Shown here in pieces: positions 17,554 through 25,501 of a stretch of DNA of 64,000 nt. A program made the position numbers and the translations under genes. Numbering within the stretch: position 1 is the first letter of the stretch; each line of letters begins with the position of its first letter. This DNA comes from SZUA-430 sp040381215 (GTDB lineage: Bacteria; Pseudomonadota; Alphaproteobacteria; Micropepsales; Micropepsaceae). Below the pieces are notes generated by a model. That model made no database searches. It was not told the origin of the DNA and saw only the letters and a list, made by a program, of their open reading frames with translations. The stretch spans positions 1-64,000 of the forward strand of contig JBEIHO010000009.1 in NCBI GenBank assembly GCA_040381215.1. Direction: 5' to 3'.

Positions 17554-18471
17554 ATGACGATGCAGCATGAGAAGCCGCTTTCAGCCCTGATCCTCGGCGT
17601 CCCGAACCCGGTGAGCATGGGGATTGCGCGCGGGATCATGATGGCCGGGCACCGGCTTGCCGCCATCTGGTATCCGGAACGCCTGCGCAAGACGCCGGAG
17701 ATGCAGCAGGATCGGCAACTGGCGCAGCGGGCGCCCGGGTTGACGCTGCACGGGATGGAGACCAGGGCCCGGGTGGCTGTGCGCGCCGTGCCCCGGTTCA
17801 AGTCCTGGACCGATGCCGCCCCTGCGGCGCGACGGCTTGATGTCGATGTCGTGATCAGCCTGCTTTACCCCGACCGCATCACGCAGTCGGTGCTTGATGC
17901 CTTTCCCGGGCGGGTCATAAACCTGCATCCATCATTGCTTCCGGCCTATCGGGGCCCCGACCCCATTTTCAATATGCTCTGGGACGAGACGATCGACCGT
18001 CACGGCGGCTTCACGCTTCACCTGGTGTCGCCGGAATTCGATCGCGGAAGCGTGCTTGGTCGTCAGGCGGTCGCGTTCCCTGCCAATCGCAACCTTAGCG
18101 CCTATTACATGGAACTCGTGAAAGCCGGTACGTCGCTTCTGGCGTCACACCTTCCTTCCCTGAGGAAAGGCCCGCTTGTCGGCGAGCCGCAGGTCGACGA
18201 CGGGGCGTCGCCGCAGGGAAACCGGAAACCCCGGGATGCCCGCCTTGATGCCAGCCTGACACGCGCGCGGGCTTCGTGGCTGTGCACCACCATTCCCCAG
18301 ATGACCGCGCTCAGGATCGAGGGACTTGCGCCCACGGTCCACGTCACCGGGTTTGTGTCGTCGGTTGCCCAGAAAACGGAAAGGCCGCCCGCTTTCGCCG
18401 ACGGCCTTGCTTCATTTGATGTCGCGGACGGGCATGTCACCGTACGCGCAAGCCAGACAGGCGCCGCCTAG
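17554..18471 (+). CDS. Formyltransferase-fold protein of unknown substrate
   Basis: 305 residues. Residues 11-200 match the Fmt/PurN/ArnA N-terminal formyltransferase fold, with the catalytic Asn123 and His125 in INLHPSLLPAYRG and Asp163 in SPEFDRGSVL. The remaining 100 residues do not clearly resemble the Fmt C-terminal tRNA-binding domain. PurN is already present at 14120, and the gene is not beside def as fmt usually is. It may formylate a nucleotide sugar or another amine. Its stop shares the four bases CTAG with the stop of the convergent barrel gene. Confidence 0.75.
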   Translation: MTMQHEKPLSALILGVPNPVSMGIARGIMMAGHRLAAIWYPERLRKTPEMQQDRQLAQRAPGLTLHGMETRARVAVRAVPRFKSWTDAAPAARRLDVDVVISLLYPDRITQSVLDAFPGRVINLHPSLLPAYRGPDPIFNMLWDETIDRHGGFTLHLVSPEFDRGSVLGRQAVAFPANRNLSAYYMELVKAGTSLLASHLPSLRKGPLVGEPQVDDGASPQGNRKPRDARLDASLTRARASWLCTTIPQMTALRIEGLAPTVHVTGFVSSVAQKTERPPAFADGLASFDVADGHVTVRASQTGAA

Positions 18472-19112
18472 AAACGGAAATTCACACCCGCCTGCAGCAC
18501 ATGGGCCTGCGCGTCGAAGTCCGCATTCGCCAGGCCAGCCAGACCATTGTAGTCGTCCTGGTCCATCGCCGCAGACTTGAAGCGGTAACCGACGTCCAGC
18601 ACCACGTTGGTGCTGATGTTCGAGCGGAAACCCGCACCCAATTGCCAGGCAAAACCCGAACCCGTGTCCTCGACACCGTCGCCCGAGAGAGCCACCCACG
18701 TGATGCCCAGACCGGCGCCGACATAAGGCGTGATGCTGGCGTCGACGGGAATATCCAACCACGCATTGCCCAGAACAGACAGCGCGTCCATGTCGACGGC
18801 AGAGATGCCGCACTTGCCTACGGTACAGGCTCCGTCTGCGCTCCAGTTGGAGACTTCCAGTTCAACGCGAACATTGTCGCGAACCTGGGTACCGACCACG
18901 CCACCCAGCGCGAAGCCGGTGTCCATTTCGATGCGGTCGACCTCGTTGAGATCCCAGTCTTCAGGCCAGGCGACGCCCGCGAAGAGACCCGCGTACCAGC
19001 CGCCGTTTGCCGCCTGCCCGCCCGAAGACATGCCATCGGCGTGCACGGGGGCTGCAGAAAGCGCCAGCGCCAACGCGCCGCCGGCGAGAAGTGTTTCAAG
19101 TCTTTTTGCCAT
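18468..19112 (-). CDS. Small outer-membrane beta-barrel protein
   Basis: 214 residues. The ATG at 19112 opens a signal peptide (hydrophobic about 8-21, cleavage after PVHA). The mature chain shows barrel strands with alternating hydrophobics (GWYAGLFAGVAWP, ALGGVVGTQVR, ITPYVGAGLGITW, AWQLGAGFRSN, VVLDVGYRFKS) and ends VLQAGVNFRF, an outer-membrane C-terminal signature with final Phe. Two cysteines (in ACTVGKCGI) could form a loop disulfide. Members of this family are surface porin-like proteins of unknown role. Its stop codon overlaps that of the formyltransferase gene. Confidence 0.84.
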   Translation of the reverse strand: MAKRLETLLAGGALALALSAAPVHADGMSSGGQAANGGWYAGLFAGVAWPEDWDLNEVDRIEMDTGFALGGVVGTQVRDNVRVELEVSNWSADGACTVGKCGISAVDMDALSVLGNAWLDIPVDASITPYVGAGLGITWVALSGDGVEDTGSGFAWQLGAGFRSNISTNVVLDVGYRFKSAAMDQDDYNGLAGLANADFDAQAHVLQAGVNFRF

Positions 19113-19194
19113 TGCAAGGGCTCCTCGTTGTGGCCGGCACCATACGCTTGCCGCGAGGGAACTCAATGCACATCCGTCACAATTTCGGCCGTCC

Positions 19195-19224
19195 GAGGCG
19201 CTACGCAATCATACGCAGCGCCTC
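19195..19224. repeat. Stem-loop with 8-bp perfect arms between two leftward genes
   Basis: GAGGCGCT (19195-19202) and AGCGCCTC (19217-19224) are exact inverted copies around a 14-nt loop. It lies after the prolyl oligopeptidase gene and before the barrel gene, both leftward. The U-tract-like TATTTT lies on the right side, so as an intrinsic terminator it would suit rightward, not leftward, transcription. It may mark the operon 3' end as a processing or Rho-linked hairpin. Confidence 0.5.
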
Positions 19225-19257
19225 GTATTTTCAGTTTTCGCAGCCCTCACGATTGGC

Positions 19258-21357
19258 TCAATCATCCATCAACTTGCGGGTGAGGTAGGTGTATTCCAGC
19301 GCCACGCGCTTGGCGCGCTCGCGCTGGTTGGCTGCGGCGGCGTGACCGCCGTCAATGTTCTCGTAGTAGAGGAAAGGCAAGCCCATCGCTTCCATCCGGG
19401 CCGCCATCTTGCGGGCGTGACCGGGATGGACGCGGTCATCCTTGGATGACGTCACGAAGAAGGGCTCCGGATAGGTCGTCCCCGCCTTCAGGTTATGATA
19501 GGGCGAGATCTTCCGCAGGAATGCACCCTCGGTTGCGTCATCCGGATCCCCGTACTCGCCCACCCATGACGCGCCCGCGAGCAGCTTGTGATAGCGCAGC
19601 ATGTCGAGCAGCGGCACCTGGATGAGGACGGCATTCCAGAGGTCGGGGCGCTGTGTCAGTTGCACGCCCATGAGAAGGCCCCCGTTCGATCCACCCATGA
19701 TGCCCAGGCGACGCGGGGTCGTTACCTTGCGCGCGACGAGGTCGTTGGCCACAGCGACGAAGTCATCGTAGATGACCTGACGACTGGTCTTCAATCCGGC
19801 CTGGTGCCATGCGGGGCCGAACTCGCCACCGCCGCGGATGTTGGCAAGGACGTAGACGCCACCCCGCTCGAGCCAGAGCTTGCCCATGGTGCCCGAATAG
19901 GCGGGCGTCATCGACACCTGAAACCCACCATACGCGTAGAGCAGCGTGGGATTTGTGCCATCAAGCTTCAGGCCCTTGCGATGCATGATGAAGTAGGGAA
20001 CGCGCGTTCCATCGGGCGATGTCGCTTCATGCTGTGCCACCGTCATGTCGCTACCGTCGAAACGCGGCGGCAGAGACTTCACACGTTCGAAGGCGTTCTT
20101 CAGGACGTCGCCGTGGTAGAGCGCGTCCGGTTCCAGAAACCCCGTTACCGTGACGAACACCTTGTCGTCTTCATCACGGGCACTGACCACGCTGATCGAG
20201 GCGTTGGCAGGCAGTGCCAGCTTCTTCCGCTCCCATTTCTTGCCGTTGAAGTTGAACGCGTAGAGCGCCCCCTTCACGTTTTCGTAGACCGAGACCAGCA
20301 GTCGGTTGCGGGTGCTGGAGACCTGTTCGATCGCCTCACGGGCGCCTGGTGCAAACACCAGGGTTGGCCTGGCGAAGGCAGGATCGGCCTTCAGCGCCTC
20401 GAGATTGAAGGAAAGCAGCGACCCCTTCGCGTAGGCCGTGCCCTCCCAGGTCCAGTCTTCCTCGATCGATATCACGAGTTGCTTCTGGACAAGTCCCTGC
20501 AGCGTCGACTTGAGCGGAAACGGCAATTTCCGGGCCCCGGTCGGCGTTTCGATGAACGTCTCGGTCTCGAAGAATGAAGGGGAACGGCTGAACATGACGG
20601 CTTGCACGGTGCCGCTCTTGTCACGCAGGACAATTGCGCCAGCCGAGACATCCGTCTGGTTGCCGCGGTAGACCTCAACAGCCTGCTCGATGGGCGTCCC
20701 GCGCTTCCACTTCTTCACGACGAACGGGTAGCCGGACTCCGTCATTGTCCCGGGACCCCAGTCGCGCGCGACGTAGAGTGTGTCGGCATCGAACCAGTCT
20801 GCGTTCTGCTTGCCATCAGCGAGGCGGAAGCCGCCGGCGACAAACGACTTTGCGGTCGCGTCAAATTCGCGGAGCTCGACTGCATCCTTGCCGCCGTTGG
20901 ACAGGCTCACGAGGCAAAGGGTCTCGGCGGGTGGCAGGCAATTCGACCCCTTGAACACCCAATTGGCACTCTCGGCCCGTGTAAGGGCGTCGATGTCCAG
21001 AACGGTCTCCCAGGCGGGGGTGTCGGTCAGATAGGACTCAAGCGTCGTGCGCCTCAGCAAGCCGCGCACGTTGGCCTGGTCCTGCCAGAAATTCGAGACT
21101 TTCCCGGCGCGGAAGGATGGCGCGGGGATACGGTCCTTGGCCTCGAGAATTGCCAGGGCCTTGGCTTCGAGATCCACATAGCGCGCGTCGGCCTGCAGCA
21201 GCTTCAACGAACGCTCGTTCTGGGCCTTGACCCAGGAAAGCGGCTTTTCTCCCTCGACGTCCTCAAGCCACAGGAAGGGATCGTCTGCCTGGGCCATGGC
21301 TGCTCCTGTCAGGGCGCATGCTGCTGCGAGCATGGCCGTCGCGATGAACTTCTTCAT
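19258..21357 (-). CDS. Prolyl oligopeptidase, S9A family, exported
   Basis: 699 residues. A signal peptide (1-23, ending AAMAQA) sends it to the periplasm. The N-terminal beta-propeller (about 70-420) gates the catalytic alpha/beta-hydrolase domain. The catalytic triad is visible: Ser557 in GGSNGG, Asp641 in KDDRVHPGH and His672 in DGGHAAA. S9A enzymes cut short peptides after proline. The start is 19 nt downstream of the GST stop on the same strand, so it may be the last gene of the GbsR/DUF4166 operon. Close relatives with the same Ser motif include prolyl endopeptidases of sphingomonads and myxobacteria. Confidence 0.93.
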   Translation of the reverse strand: MKKFIATAMLAAACALTGAAMAQADDPFLWLEDVEGEKPLSWVKAQNERSLKLLQADARYVDLEAKALAILEAKDRIPAPSFRAGKVSNFWQDQANVRGLLRRTTLESYLTDTPAWETVLDIDALTRAESANWVFKGSNCLPPAETLCLVSLSNGGKDAVELREFDATAKSFVAGGFRLADGKQNADWFDADTLYVARDWGPGTMTESGYPFVVKKWKRGTPIEQAVEVYRGNQTDVSAGAIVLRDKSGTVQAVMFSRSPSFFETETFIETPTGARKLPFPLKSTLQGLVQKQLVISIEEDWTWEGTAYAKGSLLSFNLEALKADPAFARPTLVFAPGAREAIEQVSSTRNRLLVSVYENVKGALYAFNFNGKKWERKKLALPANASISVVSARDEDDKVFVTVTGFLEPDALYHGDVLKNAFERVKSLPPRFDGSDMTVAQHEATSPDGTRVPYFIMHRKGLKLDGTNPTLLYAYGGFQVSMTPAYSGTMGKLWLERGGVYVLANIRGGGEFGPAWHQAGLKTSRQVIYDDFVAVANDLVARKVTTPRRLGIMGGSNGGLLMGVQLTQRPDLWNAVLIQVPLLDMLRYHKLLAGASWVGEYGDPDDATEGAFLRKISPYHNLKAGTTYPEPFFVTSSKDDRVHPGHARKMAARMEAMGLPFLYYENIDGGHAAAANQRERAKRVALEYTYLTRKLMDD

Positions 21358-21376
21358 GGTGATCGAACTCCGGATA

Positions 21377-22054
21377 CTAGAGGGCATAGGCAAGGCCGGT
21401 GGCGGACAGGACCTTGCGCTCCTGCGTGATGCTCGAGGCAAAGCCCGGCCTTGCCAGCGTTTCCTTCAGGAACCTGAGCAGGTTGGGATATCTTGCAGCA
21501 TCAGGCGCGAAGCCGGCATGGGCCACATTCACGAACGGCGATGCGACAGCGATGTCGGCAATCGTGAAACTGTCGCCCACGAAGTACTTCCTGCCCTGGA
21601 GGTGGCCTTCGTAGTAGTCGAGGAAATGGGGCACTTTCGTTTCCCAGGTCTCCCGCGCCGTTGCCGTGTCGGGCGCCTTTCCCGTCAAGGCGTTCAGCAC
21701 GACAGGGCGGAACATGCCAAGCCCGGTGGTCGCGGAGAAATCGCTGTCGGCGTATTCCTCGAACCAGAGCGCCTGACCGTAGGCAAAGGGCTCTGCCGGA
21801 TAGAGCGCCGGGTTGGGACACTTCTTCTCGAGGTAACCGCATATCGCCGACGAGTCGGCGATTGTTGCGTCAGGCCCCACGCTGTCGTCGCGCAGGACCG
21901 GGATGCGCTTGAGCGGCGAGATCTTTTCAAAGCCCTGCGGTGGCGCAAAGGGCGAGACAGGATCAAGCTTGTAGTCCAGTTGCTTCTCCGCAAGGACGAC
22001 GCGCACCTTGCGCACGAAGGGCGACAGCGGTGCCCCGATGACCGTCAGTGTCAT
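21377..22054 (-). CDS. Glutathione S-transferase family protein
   Basis: 225 residues. The thioredoxin-like N-terminal domain begins LTVIGAPLSPFVRKVRV with the Ser in the S-P-F-V-R-K glutathione-binding motif at about residue 11, followed by the cis-Pro segment KRIPVL and the DSSAI glutathione-contact motif. An all-helical C-terminal domain contains SFTIADIAVASPF, the conserved GST N-capping box. The start has GGGAGAG upstream. The first 30 codons overlap the 3' end of the upstream epimerase gene. The substrate is unknown. Confidence 0.9.
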   Translation of the reverse strand: MTLTVIGAPLSPFVRKVRVVLAEKQLDYKLDPVSPFAPPQGFEKISPLKRIPVLRDDSVGPDATIADSSAICGYLEKKCPNPALYPAEPFAYGQALWFEEYADSDFSATTGLGMFRPVVLNALTGKAPDTATARETWETKVPHFLDYYEGHLQGRKYFVGDSFTIADIAVASPFVNVAHAGFAPDAARYPNLLRFLKETLARPGFASSITQERKVLSATGLAYAL

Positions 22055-23579
22055 TCAACTCTCCCGTGACTGGACCATTTCCGGGCGCTATTTCGTCCAT
22101 GGGAACAGTTGATTGCAATGCCCATGATGCCCCTGCCCGGCCTGCGGGATCAGGGCCGAGCGCGAGCGCCAGCGCGTCAGCGGCCCAGTGCTCGTCAAAG
22201 CTGAAGCCCAGCGCCTGCGCCCGGGCGGGAACAACCCGCTGCGAGGCGAGGAAAATCGACGCCATCTCGCCCAGGCCTCGCCTCAGCGCCCACGCAGGCG
22301 CCCACAGGAAAAGCGGGCGGCGCAGGCTGCGGGCCATGGCTTGCTGAAACTCGGCATGGCGCAACGGTTGCGGGGCCACGGCGTTCACGGCACCTTGCCA
22401 ATGCTCATTGTCGATGGCGCTGACAATCATGCGTACGAGGTCGCTGCGCGTGATCCAGGACATCCACTGTCGACCACTCCCGAGCACCGCCCCCAGGCCC
22501 AGCCTTGCGGGAAGCGCCATCATCGGTAACGCTCCCCCCTCCCGGTCGAGGACGAGCCCGATGCGCAGGCAGACCACGCGCACACCCAGCGCGCGCGCCT
22601 TGCCGGCTTCGGCTTCCCAGTCCCGGCACAGGGTGGCTGCAAAGTCGCTGCCGGCGGGTGCGTCCTCGTCAAGGATGATGTCTCCGGCGTCGCCAAAGTA
22701 CCCGATGGCGGAACCGCTCACCAGGACGCGCGGCCGCGCCTCGAGCGTGCCGAGCCAGGTCACAAGGCGCGCCGTGAACTGAACGCGCGAGCTGCGGATT
22801 GACTGCCGGCGTGCCGCTGTCCACGGCAAACCGATGATCGGCGCCCCTGCCAGGTTGACGACGGCATCGATGCGCGTTTCCTTCGGCAGCTCATCCAGAT
22901 CCGAGACATGATGGACGTGGTCGCCCAGCAGAACGCGCGCCTGACGGGGATCGCGCGACAGAACCATCACCCTGTCGCCGCGCGCTTGCAGGCGCGCAAC
23001 CAGGTGGCTGCCGATGAAGCCCGTGCCGCCTGTAACAAGGACCGTGCGGCCGCTTGATGCTGCTGGGGCCACCGGTGGCTTCATGCGACCGAGACTTCGC
23101 ACGGCCATGGCATTTCGCACGGCGAAGGCGAACACACCGATGGCCGCGGCCGTGAAGAACCACGAGAACAAGCCGTGGTCGACGGGCGTGAAGCCGGTCG
23201 GACCCGCGGCCTGCGTGATCAGCCATGGCACGACCAACAACAGGAAGCCGCCGTAGGAAATGGCCAGCACCGTATGCAGGATCCGCTCGAAGGCGGGCAG
23301 CTTGCGGGTGCGGTCTTCTTCAAGGAAGTCGGCCAGGGTTATCACGACTTCGATGGCGAGCAGCGCCAGCACCGCGATTGCCGCAAGGCCAGTGGGCGTG
23401 ACCCAGGCGAACAACAGGAACAGGACGCCGTAGATTGCCTCGCGACCGCTGTGGAGGGCGAGCTCGCGGCGGGCGGAGGGACGCGATGGCAGCCGCTCGG
23501 TGATCTCGTGGTGGAGAACATTGTCCAGCGCACCAAAGAGGATCTGGAAGGTCAAAAGCGAGAGCATGGAAAGGGTCAT
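21963..23579 (-). CDS. Membrane domain fused to TIGR01777-type NAD-dependent epimerase
   Basis: 538 residues. About residues 1-165 hold four to five hydrophobic segments (for example ILFGALDNVLHH, VLFLLFAWVT, FLLLVVPWL, WFFTAAAIGVFAF), an unidentified membrane domain. Residues 182-485 are an extended SDR with TGGTGFIGSH, AGAPIIGLPW and SGSAIGYFGD, the TIGR01777/SulA-like epimerase signature with its DUF1731 tail. The last 50 residues resemble nothing I recognise, and residues 509-538 overlap gst. Its ATG overlaps the DUF4166 stop (ATGA, 23576-23579), implying translational coupling. Substrate unknown; coupling to a membrane domain suggests a lipid or membrane-bound substrate. Confidence 0.83.
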   Translation of the reverse strand: MTLSMLSLLTFQILFGALDNVLHHEITERLPSRPSARRELALHSGREAIYGVLFLLFAWVTPTGLAAIAVLALLAIEVVITLADFLEEDRTRKLPAFERILHTVLAISYGGFLLLVVPWLITQAAGPTGFTPVDHGLFSWFFTAAAIGVFAFAVRNAMAVRSLGRMKPPVAPAASSGRTVLVTGGTGFIGSHLVARLQARGDRVMVLSRDPRQARVLLGDHVHHVSDLDELPKETRIDAVVNLAGAPIIGLPWTAARRQSIRSSRVQFTARLVTWLGTLEARPRVLVSGSAIGYFGDAGDIILDEDAPAGSDFAATLCRDWEAEAGKARALGVRVVCLRIGLVLDREGGALPMMALPARLGLGAVLGSGRQWMSWITRSDLVRMIVSAIDNEHWQGAVNAVAPQPLRHAEFQQAMARSLRRPLFLWAPAWALRRGLGEMASIFLASQRVVPARAQALGFSFDEHWAADALALALGPDPAGRAGASWALQSTVPMDEIAPGNGPVTGELNDTDGHRGTAVALRAQGARRPCGEATGLQA

Positions 23580-24235
23580 CGTGGTTGCTCCTGCGGATCA
23601 AGGAAGGTCCCGTCCTGCCAGACGGTCTGGCCAAACCAGGGATGGTCGAAAGACAGTGTGAAACGGAATGCCCCGTTGCCGATTTCGGTGTGACGCACCT
23701 CGGCGATGCCGGGGGTAAGCCAGAGCGGCAACTCGATGCTGATGCCGCGGAAGCGCCAGTAGAAGCTTCGGGCGCGAAAGACGAGGCTGCCGCTGTCTGC
23801 GAAGACGTCGAGCAACATTGTCCATCCGCCGGCGCAGCACTCGAACAGGCGGCCGTCTTCAGAAAGCCGCTTGATCGAACGCACCCGGAAGGCCATGCCC
23901 GCAGGCCCCTTGTACACCCGTGTCCAGGACATGCCGCCGTCCTGTTCGCCGACATGGACCGTCGCGCCGTGTCTTCCCGTCACGACGGGCAGCGGCGCTC
24001 CGAAGGGAAGCAAGGCCATGGCAAAGAGGTGGCCGATCCACGACAGACGGGTTTCAGCCTGCCCTTCATAGCGCGCAGGCGCGGTGCGCTCGAACCGCTG
24101 GCGCACCGGTGCGGGCAAGGACAGCCAGGCGCGGGCGCCAATGATGCGAAGGATCGTGTCGTTGCGTCCGTCGACGAACGCCTCGGTCGTGGCCCTCGGC
24201 CCGTGCCACAGCCAGTTCGAGATGGCCTGCGCCAT
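23576..24235 (-). CDS. DUF4166 domain protein
   Basis: 219 residues. The region around LSWIGHLFAMALLPFGAPLPV and the following VYKGPAGMAFRVRSIKRL to FRGISIELPLWLTPG match the DUF4166 family as I remember it. That family is often found as a free protein or fused to saccharopine-dehydrogenase-like or epimerase domains; its function is unknown. One hydrophobic stretch lies near residues 68-84. The start at 24235 lies 2 nt after the regulator stop and its TGA overlaps the next ATG, so regulator, DUF4166 and membrane-SDR are very likely one transcript. Confidence 0.75.
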   Translation of the reverse strand: MAQAISNWLWHGPRATTEAFVDGRNDTILRIIGARAWLSLPAPVRQRFERTAPARYEGQAETRLSWIGHLFAMALLPFGAPLPVVTGRHGATVHVGEQDGGMSWTRVYKGPAGMAFRVRSIKRLSEDGRLFECCAGGWTMLLDVFADSGSLVFRARSFYWRFRGISIELPLWLTPGIAEVRHTEIGNGAFRFTLSFDHPWFGQTVWQDGTFLDPQEQPR

Positions 24236-24237
24236 GA

Positions 24238-24771
24238 CTAGCCTGCCTTCTTGCTGACAAACCGGACGACGCCGGCCCCCAGGCGTATCAATCTCTGCAG
24301 CGTGGGACGCGGCACGCGTCGCATCTGCTCGTACCAACCCGTCATCCGTTCGATGAACCCGAGCATCTCGTCGAGCCTGGCGCGGATATCGGCTGGGGTC
24401 TCGGGGTCGGCTTCGGCCATGGCCTTCGCGTCGCGCAGGACACCCAGCGTCGGATCAATCTCGCGCTTCTTGCGCTCGTCGACGATGGACTGGACGATGT
24501 CCCATGTATCGCCTTTGACTTCGTAATAATTGCGGCGGTCGCCGATGACGTGCACAAGCGTCACCAATCGATAGGACTGCAACTCGTCGAGCGAGGTCGA
24601 AGCGTTCGAGCGGGCGATGCCCAGGGTTTCGGAAATCTCTTCTGCCGTCATGGCGCGGCCCGTCACCCACAGCAGCGCATGGATCTGCGCGACCGAACGG
24701 TTCACCCCCCAGCGCGCGCCCATTTCACCCCAGTGGAGGACGATTTTCTCGAGGACTGCAGGCACCGGCAT
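24238..24771 (-). CDS. GbsR/MarR-family transcriptional regulator
   Basis: 177 residues from the ATG at 24771, preferred because AGGTG lies 5 nt upstream; a GTG at 24786 would add five residues but has no good site. The winged helix-turn-helix includes VNRSVAQIHALLWV, the recognition part GIARSNASTSLDEL and the wing VIGDRRNYYEVKG, all typical of the GbsR branch of MarR regulators. The C-terminal helices (about 105-160) form a dimerisation region. It heads an operon with DUF4166 and the membrane-SDR, and a perfect palindrome lies over its likely transcription start, suggesting autoregulation. Confidence 0.87.
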   Translation of the reverse strand: MPVPAVLEKIVLHWGEMGARWGVNRSVAQIHALLWVTGRAMTAEEISETLGIARSNASTSLDELQSYRLVTLVHVIGDRRNYYEVKGDTWDIVQSIVDERKKREIDPTLGVLRDAKAMAEADPETPADIRARLDEMLGFIERMTGWYEQMRRVPRPTLQRLIRLGAGVVRFVSKKAG

Positions 24772-24790
24772 GGGCGCACCTGACACTTAT

Positions 24791-24833
24791 TTCTGTCATG
24801 ACAGAATTTACTGACTCTTCTGCCGGAATTCAA
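24791..24833 (-). promoter_or_regulatory. Promoter with 16-bp perfect palindromic operator for the GbsR operon
   Basis: On the reverse strand a -35 TTGAAT (24833-24828) is followed after 17 nt by a -10 TAAATT (24810-24805). Each matches consensus at four of six positions. The sequence TTCTGTCATGACAGAA (24791-24806) is a perfect palindrome that overlaps the last two -10 bases and spans the expected start site near 24798. This is the classic position of a repressor site, and the first gene downstream encodes a MarR-type regulator. Confidence 0.68.
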
Positions 24834-24862
24834 GATCCGCCACAGCGACCCTTTCGCGCATG

Positions 24863-24894
24863 AAAAAGGCGCCGGGTCCTGCGACCCGACGCCT
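24863..24894 (-). terminator. Rho-independent terminator of ndk
   Basis: On the reverse strand AGGCGTCGGGTC pairs with GACCCGGCGCCT (one G-U pair) around the loop GCAG and is followed by TTTTT. It lies about 30 nt downstream of the ndk stop codon and separates ndk from the GbsR operon promoter. Confidence 0.9.
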
Positions 24895-24925
24895 CAGCGT
24901 CACTGCCTTGCGGCCCTGGCGGCTG

Positions 24926-25348
24926 CTAGCCGACGATTTCGGTGTCCGCGAAGAAGAACTTGATCTCGTTGGCCGCATTCTCGGCGCTGTCAGAGCCGTG
25001 GACGGAGTTGGCCTCGATCGATTCCGCAAAATCCTTGCGGATCGTCCCGGCCGCAGCCTTGGACGGATCGGTTGCGCCCATGACTTCGCGGTTCTTCGCG
25101 ACGGCGTTTTCACCCTCGAGGACCTGCACCACGACCGGACCCGAGATCATGAATTTGACCAGGTCGTTGAAGAAGGGGCGCGCCTTGTGGACGGCATAGA
25201 ACGCCTCGGCCTGCGTCTGGGACAGCCAGAGGCGCTTCTGCGCCACGACCCGCAGCCCTGCGGTCTCGAAACGGTCGATGACCTTGCCGGTCAGGTTGCG
25301 GCGGGTGGCGTCTGGCTTGATGATCGAAAGCGTGCGTTCGGTCGCCAT
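24926..25348 (-). CDS. ndk: Nucleoside diphosphate kinase
   Basis: 140 residues, standard length. Transfers the gamma-phosphate between nucleoside di- and triphosphates through a phosphohistidine. The N terminus ERTLSIIKPDATRRN and the active-site segment SVHGSDS with His117 are diagnostic. The ATG at 25348 opens this conserved N terminus. The gene diverges from the ABC-F gene and ends in a strong terminator. It is a single-gene unit here. Confidence 0.97.
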   Translation of the reverse strand: MATERTLSIIKPDATRRNLTGKVIDRFETAGLRVVAQKRLWLSQTQAEAFYAVHKARPFFNDLVKFMISGPVVVQVLEGENAVAKNREVMGATDPSKAAAGTIRKDFAESIEANSVHGSDSAENAANEIKFFFADTEIVG

Positions 25349-25501
25349 GGCGGGTAAATCCTTGGTTGATCGGTGGAAATGGTTGGCGCCCATATACCGA
25401 TGCCCCCCTCCCGCCGCAAGCGGGCTGCCCTACCCCTTTTTGCCGCGGCCTCACCGTTCACCCTTCCCCTCGCGGCAGAAGCGTTCTAGAGAGCGCGCCA
25501 A

